From contig NC_080701.1 of assembly GCF_030445035.2 (NCBI RefSeq), positions 25,574,798-25,638,797 of the forward strand: a stretch of DNA of 64,000 bases, written 5' to 3'. Source of the DNA: Dasypus novemcinctus. Taxonomy: Eukaryota > Chordata > Mammalia > Cingulata > Dasypodidae. A program made the position numbers and the translations under genes. Shown here piece after piece: positions 47,307-56,938 of the stretch. Positions within the stretch are counted from its first letter, which is position 1; the number at the start of each line of letters is the position of its first letter. Below the pieces are notes generated by a model. It had not been told where the DNA came from and ran no database searches. It saw only the letters and a program-made list of their open reading frames with translations.

Positions 47307-47833
47307 TGTAGCAGTTTGATATTAATGATGAATTCCAAAAAAAAATATTGGATTATGTTTGTAAACTGATCTTTTCCTCTGGGCATATTAGATTATATTG
47401 GATTCATAGGTTTACTTGATTAAATAATTATGTAAACCTCTTGTGCCAGTAGGGCATTGAGTCCCCACCCTTTGGTAGGTGGGGACTCACAGATAAAAGA
47501 CCTGGCAAAGGACAGAGTTGAGGGTTCTTAATGTTGGAGTTTGATGCTGAAGTCTTAAGCTGGAGCCCCAGGAAGTAAGCACACAGAGAAAAGAGAAGCA
47601 AGCCCTGGGAAGAGAGTAACCCTGAAACCAGAAAGAAGCAAGACCCTGGAAGGGAGGAACTCAGGAAGCCTGAACCCTCGCAGACATCAGCAGACATCTT
47701 GCTCCAACACATGAAATAGACTTTGCCAAGGGAAGTAATTTATGCTTTATGGCCTGGTATCTGTAAGCTCTTACCCCAAATAAATATCCTTTATAAAAAA
47801 CAACCAATTTCTGGTATTTGCATCAACACCCCT
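47307..47833 (+). mobile_element. LTR-like element X in L1 B
   Basis: TGTAGCAGTTTGATATTAAT ... stops short at CATCAACACCCCT, with the terminal GGCTGACTAATACA missing. TSD CAATG (47302-47306) / CAATC (47834-47838). Two 40-bp internal units start at 47608 and 47648. Confidence 0.83.
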
Positions 47834-48231
47834 CAATCCATGAGCACATAATGTCTTTCCATTTCTTTAGGTCTTCATTGATTTCTTTTAGCATTGCTTT
47901 GTAGTTTTCTGCATATAGCTCCTGTACTTCTTTGCTTAAATTGATTCCTAGGTATTTGAATCTTTTTGTTGCTATTGTAAATGGAATTTTTTCCCTGATT
48001 TCCTCCTCAGACCATTCAATACTACTGTACAAAAACATTACTGATTTTTGCATGTTAATCTTGTATCCTGCCACTTTGCTGAACTCATTTATTAGCTCAA
48101 GTAGCTTAGTGATGGACATTTCAGAATTCTCTAAATATAGGATCATGTCATCTGTGAATACTGAGAGTTTTACTTCCTTTTTTCCTATTTGGATGCCTTT
48201 AGGTTTTTTTGGGTTTTTTGTTTTTTGGGTT

Positions 48232-48266
<35 letters not shown>
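48232..48266 (+). repeat. (TTG)n microsatellite in L1 ORF2
   Basis: About eleven TTG copies, flanked by T-rich sequence. On the L1 sense strand it is (CAA)n in the A-rich codon run of the RT domain, about 60 bp before the FTDD motif. Confidence 0.9.
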
Positions 48267-48267
<1 letters not shown>

Positions 48268-48849
48268 TTGGTTTTGGTTTTTTTCTCCTCTAATTGCTCT
48301 AGCTAGAATTCTAGCACAATGTCAAAAAAAAATTGTGTCTGTGGGCATCCTTGTCTTGTTCCCAGTCTTAGAGCCATTGAGTAGGATGCTGGCTATGGGC
48401 TTTTCATATAAGTCTTTTATCAGATTGAGGAATTTTCCTTCTCTTCTTATCTTTCAAAATATTTTTATCAAAAAAGGATGCTAGATTTTGTCATATGCCT
48501 TTTCTGCATTGACTGAGATTATCATGTGGTTTTTCCTTCAATTTGTTAATGTGGTATATTACATTGACTGATTTTTTTATGTTGAACCAGGCTTTGCATA
48601 CCAGGAATAAATCTCACTTGGTCGTGATATATAAGTCTTTTGATAGCTGTTGGATTCTATTTGCAAGAATTTTTTTGAGATTTTTTGTATCTATGTTCAT
48701 TAGTGAGATTGGTTGTACTTTTACTTTCTTGTATCTTTATCTCTCTTTGATATTTGGGTAATATTGGCTTCATAAAATGTGTTGGGTAATTTTCTCTCCT
48801 CTTCAATGTTTTAGAAAAGTTTAAACAGGATTGGTGCCAATTTTTATTT

Positions 48850-49263
48850 TTAAGATTTATTTTTTATTTATTTCTCTCCCCTTCCCCCACCCCCACCCAT
48901 TGTCTGCTCTCTGTGTCCATTAGCTGTGTGTTCTTCTGTGACCGCTTCTATCCTTATCAGCGGCACCAGGAATCTGTGTCTCTTTTTGTTGCGTCATCTT
49001 GTTGTGTCAGCTCTCCGTGTGTGCGGCGCCATTCCTGGGCAGGCTGCACTTTCTTTCGCACTGGGCAGCTCTCTTTATGGGGTACACTCCTTGCGCGTGG
49101 GGCTCCCCTACGCAGGGGACACCCCTGCATGGCACGGCACTCTTTGTGCGCATCAGCACTGTGCGTGGGCCAGCTCCACAAGGGTCAAGGAGGCCCGGGG
49201 TTTGAACCGTGGTCCTCCCATGTGGTAGACGGACGCTCTAGCCATCGGGCCAAGTCCTCTTCC
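48850..49263 (-). mobile_element. DAS SINE
   Basis: T-rich tail at the low end (TTTTAAGATTTATTTTTTATTTATTT). Head on the minus strand: GAGGACTTGGCCCGATGGCT. Flanking AATTTTT repeats. Confidence 0.9.
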
Positions 49264-49345
49264 CCTAATTTTTTTTTAAATGCTTGGTAGAATTCACCTA
49301 TGAAAACATCTGGTCCTAGATTTTTCTTTGTTGGGAGTTTTTTGT

Positions 49346-49767
49346 TTGTCTGTTTTAAATTTTTATTTATTTATTTATTTCGACACCCCTCCCCCCATTG
49401 TCTGCTCTCTATGTCATTTGTTGTGCATTCTTCTGTGTCTGCTTGTCCTCTCTTTAGGTGGCACTGGAAACTGATCCTGGGACGTTCTGGAGTGGGAGAG
49501 AGATGCTCAATCTCTTGTGCCACCTCAATTCCCTGGTCTGCTGTGTCTCTTATTGTCTCTCCTCTTTGTCTCTTTTTGTTGCATCATCTTGCTGCACCAG
49601 TTGTCCACTTGGCCAAGCTTGCCACATAGGTCAGCACTCCACTCAGGCCAGCTCTCCACTCAGGCCAGCTCACCAGCTTGCCTTCACCAGGAGAACCCAG
49701 GAATCGAACCCTGGACCTTCCATATGGGAGATGGGAGCTCAGTTGCTTGAGCCATGCCTGCTTCTCT
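49346..49767 (-). mobile_element. Older DAS SINE
   Basis: TSD TGTTGGGAGTTTTTTG / TGTTGGGAGATTTTTTG. Head on the minus strand: AGCAGGCATGGCTCAAGCAA. The body contains a duplicated CTCCACTCAGGCCAGCT at 49640-49670. Confidence 0.88.
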
Positions 49768-50426
49768 GTTGGGAGATTTTTTGATGACTGATTCAGTCTC
49801 TTTAAATGTGAATGGTTTGTTAAGTTCTTGTATCTCTTATAACATCAGTGTAGGTTGTTTGTGCAATTCTAGGAATTTGTCCATTTCATCTAGATGATCT
49901 ACTTTGTTGGCATACAGTTTTTCATAATAACTTCTTATGATCCTTTATATTTCTGTGGGGTCAGTTGTAACTTCCCTGCTTTTCATTTATGATTTTATTT
50001 GTTTGCATCTTCTCTCTTTTTTTCTTTGTTAGTCTAGCTAGGGGGTTGTCAATTTTATTGATCTAAAGAACCAGCTTTTGACTTTGTTGATTTTTTTTTT
50101 CTTTCTTTGCTCTCACTTCATTTATTTCTGCTCTAATATTTATTATTTCTTTCCTTCTGCTTGCTTTGGGATTGGTGGCTATTCTTTTTCTAGTCGTTCA
50201 GTTTGATCTTTGATTTTAGGTCTTTCTTCTTTTTTAATATAGGAGGTTAGGGCTATAAATTTCTCTCTCAGGGATGCCTTCACTGTATCCCATAAGTTTT
50301 GATCAGTTGTGTTCTCATTTTCATTTGTCTCAATATATTTACTAATTTCACTTACAATTTCTTCTTTGAGCCACTGATTATTTAGGAGAGTGTTGGTCAG
50401 CCCCGACACATTTGTGAATTTACCAC

Positions 50427-50955
50427 TGTAGCAATTTGATAGGTTGTGAATTTCAAAAACAGATATTGGATTATGTTTGTAATCCTGTCTGTACCTGGGC
50501 ATTATTAAGTTATGATTAGGGCTTTGAATGGGCCACATCATTAGGGCACTGATAAAAGGCATGTCCAAAGACAGAGTTGAGGATTTTTGATGTTGGAGTT
50601 TGATGCTGAAGCCTTAAGCTGGAGCCTCAGGAAGTACCGCTCACAGAGGAAAGAGAAGCAAGCCCCAGGAAGAGAGGAACCCTGAGCCCAGGAAGAAGAC
50701 AGCTCTGGGAAGAGAGGAACCCTGAACCCAGAGAGAAGCAAGACCCTGGAAGGGAGGAACACAGGAAGCCTGAACTCTCACAGACATCGGCAGCCATCTT
50801 GCTCCAACGCATGAAAATAAACTTTGGTGAGGGAGGAAACTTACACTTTATGGCCTGGTATCTGTAAGCTCCTACCCCAAATAAACACCCTTTATAAAAT
50901 AAAAACAACCAATTTATGGTATTTTGCATCAGCACTGCTTTGGCTGACTAATACA
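50427..50955 (+). mobile_element. LTR-like element X in L1 B
   Basis: TGTAGCAATTTGAT ... GGCTGACTAATACA. The TSD is unclear (ACTG is repeated next to both ends). It carries three 40-bp units at 50668, 50708 and 50748. Confidence 0.8.
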
Positions 50956-50974
50956 ACTGCTTTCCCATCTATAG

Positions 50975-51390
50975 GGTTTTTTAAAGATTTATTTTTTATT
51001 TATTTCTCTCCCTTTTCCCCCCTGTTGTCTGCTCTCTGTGTCTATTCACTGTGTGTGTTCTTCTGTATCCACTTGGATTCTTGTTAGCAGCACAGGGAAT
51101 CTGTGTCTCTTTTTGTTGTGTCATCTTGCTGCGTCAGCTCTCCGTGTCTGCGGCATCACTCCTGGGTGGGCTGTGCTTTTTTCATGCTGGGCGGCTCTCC
51201 GTGTGGGGCATGCTCCTTGTGCATGGGGCTTCCCTATGCAGGGGACATCCCTGCGTGGCATGGCATTCCTTGCATGCATCAGCACTGCGCATGGGCCAAC
51301 TCACCACATGGGTCAGGAGGCCCTGGGTTTGAACCCTGGACCTCCCATGTGGTAGGCAGTTACTCTATCCGTTGAGCCAAATCCACTTCC
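50975..51390 (-). mobile_element. DAS SINE in L1 B
   Basis: AAAGATTTATTTTTTATTTA at the low end. Head on the minus strand: GAAGTGGATTTGGCTCAACGG. CCCATCTAT repeats flank it. Confidence 0.9.
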
Positions 51391-53099
51391 CCCATCTATT
51401 GTTGATTTCCAGTTTCATTCCATTATGATCTGAGAAGGTGCTTTGTATTTCAGTCTTTTTTATATTTATTGAGAATTGCATTGTGACCTAACATGTGGTC
51501 TATCCTGGAGAAAGATACATGGGCACTTGAGAAGAAGGTATTACCCACTGAGTTTGGATGCAACATCCTGTATATGCCTGTGGTCTTATTCGTTTATCAT
51601 ATTGTTGAAGTTCTGTGTTTCCTTATTGATTATCTGTATAGTTGTTCTATCTAATGATGTGAGTGGTGTGTTGATGTCTCCAATGATTATTGTAAAGATG
51701 TCTATTCCTCCCTTTGGTTTTGCCAGAGTTTGTCTCATGTATTTTGGGGCACTCTGGTTAGATGCATACACATTTATGACCTATCTTCCTGGTGGATTGT
51801 CCCTTTTATTAATGGCATTCTGTATCCTTTATAACTTTTTTGCATTTAAAGTCTGTTTTGTCCAATATTAGTATAGCTACCCTGCTCTTGTTTGGATACT
51901 ATTTGTGTGGAATATCTTTTTCCAACCTTTCACCTTCAGCTGGTTTGTATCCTTGGTCTTAGGTGAGTTTCTTGTAGGCAATACAGGGACAGTTCATGTT
52001 TTTTAATCCATTCAGTCAGATATATCATTTGATTGAGGAATTTAATCCATTCACATTCAATGAAATTACTGTAAAGGCAGTATTTACTTCCACCATTTTA
52101 TTCTTTGGTTTTCATATGTCTTATCTTATTTTCACCTGTCTTTTTCACTTTGGGTTATCCTTTCCAGTAGTCTTGCCCTCTACACTCTCTTGCCTTTTCT
52201 TTTGGGATGTAAGGCTCCCTTTAATATCCCTGAAAAGATGGATTATTTTTTATGAACTCTCTTATTTTCTATTTGTGAGTATTTTAAACTAGCCTTCATA
52301 CTTGAAGGACAATTTTGCTGGATAAAGAATTCTCGGCTGGCAGTTTTTCTCTTTGGCAGTTTTTCTCTTTCAGTATTGTAATTGTATCAAACCACTGTCT
52401 TCTCACCTCCATGGTTTCTGATGAGAAATCCATACTAAGTCTTACTGGGGTATACCTTGTATGTGATAGTTGGCTACTCCCTTGCTGCTTTCAGAATTTT
52501 CTCTTTATTTTTGATGTTTAACATTCTGAGTAGTATGTGTCTTGGAGTAGTTCTATTTAGATTCATTCTGATTGACGTATGCTGTGATTCTTGGATATGT
52601 AAGTTCATTTCTTTAGTAAGAATTGCCTCAAATACTCTTTCTACCCCTTTTCCCTTCTTTACTCCTTTGGAACTACCGTGACACTTTGCATTTCATGTTA
52701 TCATTTAACTCCCTGAGCCCTGCTCAATTTTTCTCTCTCTTCTATTTCAACTGTTTTGTCTTCTGTATTGCTTATTCTTTCTTCTATCATTCCAAATCTA
52801 CCATTGTATGCCTTTCATATGTTTTTTATTTCACCATTTTTTCATTCCCATGAGCTCTGTTACTTTTCTATTCAGGCTTTCAAATTCTTCTTCGTGCTCA
52901 CTCAGTGTTTTATTGATGTCATTTCTCTCTTTAGCCATGTCAGCTTTCACTTTATTTGATTTCGGAAATTTGTGTCACCTGTTGATTAGTTGTCTCAAAT
53001 CCTCCATCTCTTCTGGGGCTTTGATATATTCCTTTTCTTGGGTCATTTCTTCCATTTTCTTAGTGTGGCTTGTAATTCTTGCTCATGTCTAGCCATCTG

Positions 53100-53840
53100 A
53101 TTACAGTGATGAGTTTACTTAGATGCCCGATTTCTCTCTTTTTTAGGGTTTTAGTGGCAGGCAACTGTGTATTACTGTTGTTTGATGACTCTTGGTTCAA
53201 CCCGTTCTGGGTCTTTAGGATTGTCCCTGTTAGTTGCTCAAATCTGGGCCCTGGGCCCAGTAATGCATTGCAGACTGCTTCCTAGGTTCTTGGGGAGGGA
53301 GGTATCAAAAAGCCTCTTTTATTTATTTACTCTTAATTTCCTCATATTCACTTCCTTGGTCCATCAGTAAATGGTGCTCGTTGGCAGCCCTCTTAGTTCA
53401 GTGCCTGGTTGGAGTGTGTTTGCTGAAACAAGGGCTGGTTGAGTGTAATAGAGGATCTTGCCTGCAGGCTAAGAGCCTCATAATTCAAACTTTCTCAGAG
53501 GCAGTTCTCCAACCTTTGCTCGCAGCCTCCTCCCTTTTCCCAGCTAGGAAATAATTCCACTCCTTTCTGCATCCTCAACAATCATTCCTGGTCAGTAGAG
53601 AGGGAGACTGAGAGGGTTGGATCTCTTTAGTCCCTTGCCGGCTCTCAAGATAAACAATGGCACAGTCCCCCTGGGCCTGGAAGGGCTCATGGGACAGAGC
53701 AGACCAAATTTGTGTGTCAAAAACTGAGTCAGCCTTAGGTTTTGTCCCTTTCTCTTCCCTTTCCTGGGAAGGCAGATCCCTGGGGTCTCCTTTGTCTGTA
53801 GCTGCTAGTCCTGAGGCCTGAGAATTCAAAAGTGTCTATA
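53100..53840 (-). mobile_element. Probable 5' UTR of L1 B
   Basis: Upstream of ORF1 text in the L1 sense direction, more GC-balanced than the rest, bounded by a DAS SINE. An 84-codon open frame on the minus strand (53829-53575) has no recognised domain. Assigned by position only. Confidence 0.45.
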
Positions 53841-54256
53841 AGGGAAGCGGACTTGGCGCAATGAATAGGACATCCACCTACCACATGGGAGGTCCATGGT
53901 GCAAACCCCGGGCCTCCTTGACCCGTGTGGAGCTGGCCCATGCGTGGTGCTGATGCGTGCAAGGAGTGCCCTGCCACGCAGGAGTGTCCCCGTGTAGGGG
54001 AGCCCCACGTGCAAGATGTGCGCCCTGTAAGGAGAGCCACCCAGCGCAAAAGAAAGTGCAGCCTGCCCAAGAATGGGGGCCACACACACAGAGAGCTGAC
54101 ACAACAAGATGACACAACAAAAAGAAACACAGATTCCTCGTGCTGCTGATGAGGATAGGAGCAGTCACAGAAGAACACACAGCAAATGGACACAGAGAGC
54201 AGACAACTGGGGAGAGATGGGGAAGAGGAGATAAACAACAAACAAACAAATAAATA
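53841..54256 (+). mobile_element. DAS SINE
   Basis: Head GGGAAGCGGACTTGGCGCAAT. Tail AAACAAACAAATAAATAAAG. AGTGTCTATAA / AGTGTCTTTA flank it as TSD. Confidence 0.93.
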
Positions 54257-54429
54257 AAGTGTCTTTAGGGTGGGGGAGGGCACTGGCAGTAGCAGGTGCA
54301 GTTTTTAACTCACAGTTTTGCCATCGTGATTCTTTTCCTTTGCCCCTCTCTCTTCTGGGCAGTGCCCAGCCTTCCCCTGGTGTTTTTTCCACATCATTTC
54401 TGCCTGTCCTTTAGCTATTTTAGCAGCTT

Positions 54430-54886
54430 TGCTTTTAATAACCCCAAACTGGAAGCAACCCATTGTCCACCAAGAGGTGAATGGATTAACTAACTATGGG
54501 ATAGCCATACAATGGAATACTATTCAGCAATAAAAAGGAATGAATTGTTGATACACACAGTATGAATGAATCTCAAGATAATACAGTAGTGTGGAAGAAG
54601 CTAGATTTTAAAAAGGAGTACACACTGCACAGCTCAACCTATATAATATTCAGGAAAATGCAAACTAGTGTACAGCAAAAGAAAGCAGATCAGTAATTAC
54701 CTGGAGAAAGGGGAGTGGGACAGGCAGGAAGGTGGCAGGACAAAGGAGCATGACCAACATTTTGGGCATGACGAATGTTCACGGTCTTGATTATGACGGT
54801 GGTTACATGGGTGTATACATACGCCAGAACTTATCAAATTGTCCCCTTTAAGTATATGTCATTTATCATCTGCCAATTATACCTCA
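54430..54886 (+). mobile_element. L1 3' fragment, interrupted by X
   Basis: AACTGGAAGCAACCCATTGTCC, CAATGGAATACTATTCAGCAAT and CCAATTATACCTCA. It resumes after the X insertion at 55330 with CCTCAATAAGGCTGTTT up to about 55375. Confidence 0.85.
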
Positions 54887-55329
54887 TGTAGCAGTTTTTA
54901 TATTATTGATGAATTCCAAAAAGAAATATTGGATTATGTTTGTAAATGGGTCTTTTCCTCTGGTGTGATTAAATTATGACTAGGGCTTTGATTGGGCCAG
55001 TAGGATGTGGTGGGGACTCAGAGAGAAAATGACATGGCAGAGGAGTTAAGTGGAGTTTTGAGCTGGAGCCCAGGAAGTAAGCACGCAGAGGAGCACAGCA
55101 GCTGAGCCAGGAGAGAAACAGCACTGGGAAGAGAGGAACCCAAGAAGCATGAACTCTTGGCAGACATCAGCAGCCATCTCACCCCAACACACAGCAATAG
55201 ACTTTGGTGAGGGAAGTAACTTACGCTTTATGGCCTGGTAACTGTAAGCTTCTACCTCAAATAAATACCCTTTATAAACGCCAACAGATTTCTGTATTTT
55301 GCACCGGCACCCTTTGGCTGACTAACATA
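54887..55329 (+). mobile_element. LTR-like element X with exact TSD
   Basis: Starts TGTAGCAGTTTTTATATTAT and ends CTGACTAACATA, with exact TSD CCTCA at 54882-54886 and 55330-55334 inside an L1 3' end, so both element boundaries can be read directly. Confidence 0.9.
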
Positions 55330-55375
55330 CCTCAATAAGGCTGTTTAAAAAAAAGAGATAAATTGATAGATTAAT

Positions 55376-55656
55376 AAAAGGCAGGATCAGACAAAGGTGT
55401 CAACAAATTGTTTTAGTCAGGCACCACCAGACATGGGAAATTTGGGGTTTCTTTGGATGCCTTGGAAAGGGACACCAACAGCCATAGGGAGGAGCAGAAT
55501 TGCTCCTCATCTCAGGTCATCTGGGTTGTAGTATGAAAATATTTGGGGTAAGTGATATGATAGATATTTTAGAGAAAAGGGTTGGAGGAGGGATGCTGGA
55601 CAATGAAGCCCAGGCAGTCTTTTTGACAGCCAAGTAGTTCTCAGCAGTTTCTTTTT
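55376..55656. other. No feature recognised
   Basis: Unique sequence between the L1 end and the SINE. Confidence 0.4.
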
Positions 55657-56058
55657 TCTTTTTTTAAAGATTTATTTATTTCTCCCTCCCCCTTGCCACA
55701 GTTGTCTGTTCTCTGTGTCTATTAGCTGCGTGTTCTGCTTTGTTGCTTCTGTTGTTGTCAGCGGCACAGGAATCTGTTTCTTTTTCTTGCACCATCTTGC
55801 TGTGTCAGCTCTCCGTGTGAGGTTCCATCCCTGGGCAGGCTGAACTTTCATGCTGGGTGGCTCTCCTTACAGGGTGCACTCCTTGCGTGTGGGACTCCCC
55901 TAGGCGGGGGACACCCCTGCGTGGCAGGGCACTCCTTGCGCGCATCAGCACTGTACATGGGCCAGCTCCACACGGGTCAAGGAGGTCCAGGGTTTGAACC
56001 TCGGAGCTCCCATGTGGTCGGCGGACGCCCTAATCCATTGGGCCAAGTCCGCTTCCCT
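55657..56058 (-). mobile_element. DAS SINE next to GOLGA7 promoter
   Basis: TSD TCAGCAGTTTCTTTT / TCCGCAGTTTCTATT. Head on the minus strand: AGGGAAGCGGACTTGGCCCAA. Its Pol III head would transcribe away from GOLGA7. The unique gap to the CpG island is about 170 bp. Confidence 0.93.
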
Positions 56059-56249
56059 CTCCGCAGTTTCTATTTCTAAATTCTGTGAGTTTATTTCACA
56101 TTGATAGGGTTGAGTGGTGTCCCACTTGTAAACTGCGCCGTCAAATCAACAGTGAAAATAACCCCTTAAAATCAGTGATCAGAAAATACCTTGGCACAAT
56201 CAATAAGGAAATGACACAGTGGAGATATTCCTAGAACCCCGCCCGCCCC

Positions 56250-56361
56250 GGTCGCCCCGCCCCGGTCGCCCCGCCCCGGTCGCCCCGCCCCGGTCGCCCC
56301 GCCCCGGTCGCCCCGCCCCGGTCGCCCCGCCCCGGTCGCCCCGCCCCGGTCGCCCCGCCTT
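56250..56361 (+). repeat. 14-bp GC-box minisatellite (GGTCGCCCCGCCCC)n
   Basis: Seven identical 14-bp units start at 56250, 56264, 56278, 56292, 56306, 56320 and 56334. An eighth at 56348 ends in TT instead of CC. A CCGCCC-rich lead-in precedes the array from about 56238. Every unit carries CCCCGCCCC (GGGGCGGGG on the other strand), a consensus Sp1/KLF GC box. It lies under 200 bp upstream of the exon 1 donor. The minus strand has regularly spaced G4 runs. Confidence 0.95.
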
Positions 56362-56439
56362 TTCCTTCCCGAAAGGCTCCTCCCCGGTAGGCTGGAGGCG
56401 GAGTCGGCTCTCGGGTCCTGCCAGCTGCGCGCGCAGCCT

Positions 56440-56538
56440 CGGCAGAGTCACTTTACGGCCGGAGGAGAGGGCGGGTCATAGACGTGAGGCCGGAGGAGTT
56501 GGGGAGGGGCGGGAGAGGGAGGCTTTTTGCGACAAGTC
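56440..56538 (+). other. GOLGA7: GOLGA7 non-coding exon 1 (5' end approximate)
   Basis: A perfect donor, GTAAGT, starts at 56539 and pairs with the acceptor ending at 56805, giving a 267-nt intron 1. The exon is purine-rich and contains the 11-mer GGCCGGAGGAG twice, about 31 bp apart. The transcription start is not visible: there is no TATA box in the right place, as is usual for a CpG-island promoter. The left limit is my estimate. Confidence 0.6.
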
Positions 56539-56805
56539 GTAAGTGGCGGGGGGGCGGTGCGACAGCAGCTGGAGGGCAGAGGAGGCGGGTTCGTGTTTCC
56601 CGGGCCGAAACGGGCTGTGGGGGGCGCGGGGCTTGGGCAGGGGCGGTGGCAGAAGACCGGCGGTGACAGCATGGGTGACGGGGAGCGGGGTGGGGGAGGC
56701 ATTGGCTTGCCTCGGGGGGTGGGTGGGCCCGAGGAGCTGGCGGGCCGGAATCCCGGGTTCAGGCCGGGGAGCTGACCCGCGCTTGGTGTCCCCCCGCATC
56801 CGCAG
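56539..56805 (+). other. GOLGA7 intron 1
   Basis: A 267-nt GT-AG intron within the CpG island. It is very G-rich on the + strand and contains no recognised repeat. Open frames crossing it are by-products of GC content. Confidence 0.8.
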
Positions 56806-56938
56806 CGCGGCCGATCCTGTCCTCGCCATGAGGCCGCAGCAGGCGCCGGTGTCCGGGAAGGTCTTCATTCAGCGAGACTACAGCAGTGGCACACGCTGCC
56901 AGTTTCAGACCAAGTTCCCCGCGGAGCTGGAGAACCGG
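56806..56938 (+). CDS. GOLGA7: GOLGA7 exon 2 (first coding exon): 22 nt of 5'UTR plus codons 1-37
   Basis: The acceptor reads CCGCATCCGCAG and ends at 56805, so 22 nt of leader precede the ATG at 56828. The exon ends at 56938 after the Arg37 codon (cgg), with donor GTACGC at 56939. It is a phase-0 junction. The exon lies wholly within the CpG island. Confidence 0.93.

Larger units (their letters stand above)
42610..53840 (-). mobile_element. Near full-length L1 (L1 B) with eight later insertions
   Basis: The 3' end is at 42610. After removing inserts (43028-43403, 43689-44360, 45049-46972, 47307-47833, 48850-49263, 49346-49767, 50427-50955, 50975-51390) about 6 kb remains, the usual L1 length. 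The RT motif (about 48150) encodes FTDD. 47823-48146 is open for [13 protein letters not shown] and similar RT-thumb sequence. 53100-53840 is proposed as the 5' UTR. Confidence 0.9.

Noticed and set aside
56219-56542. Open frame of 107 codons with repeated PRSPRPGRPAPVA-type blocks
   Set aside because: It is the 14-bp GC minisatellite read through; 3 x 14 bp gives the 14-residue period. It is upstream of the GOLGA7 start.
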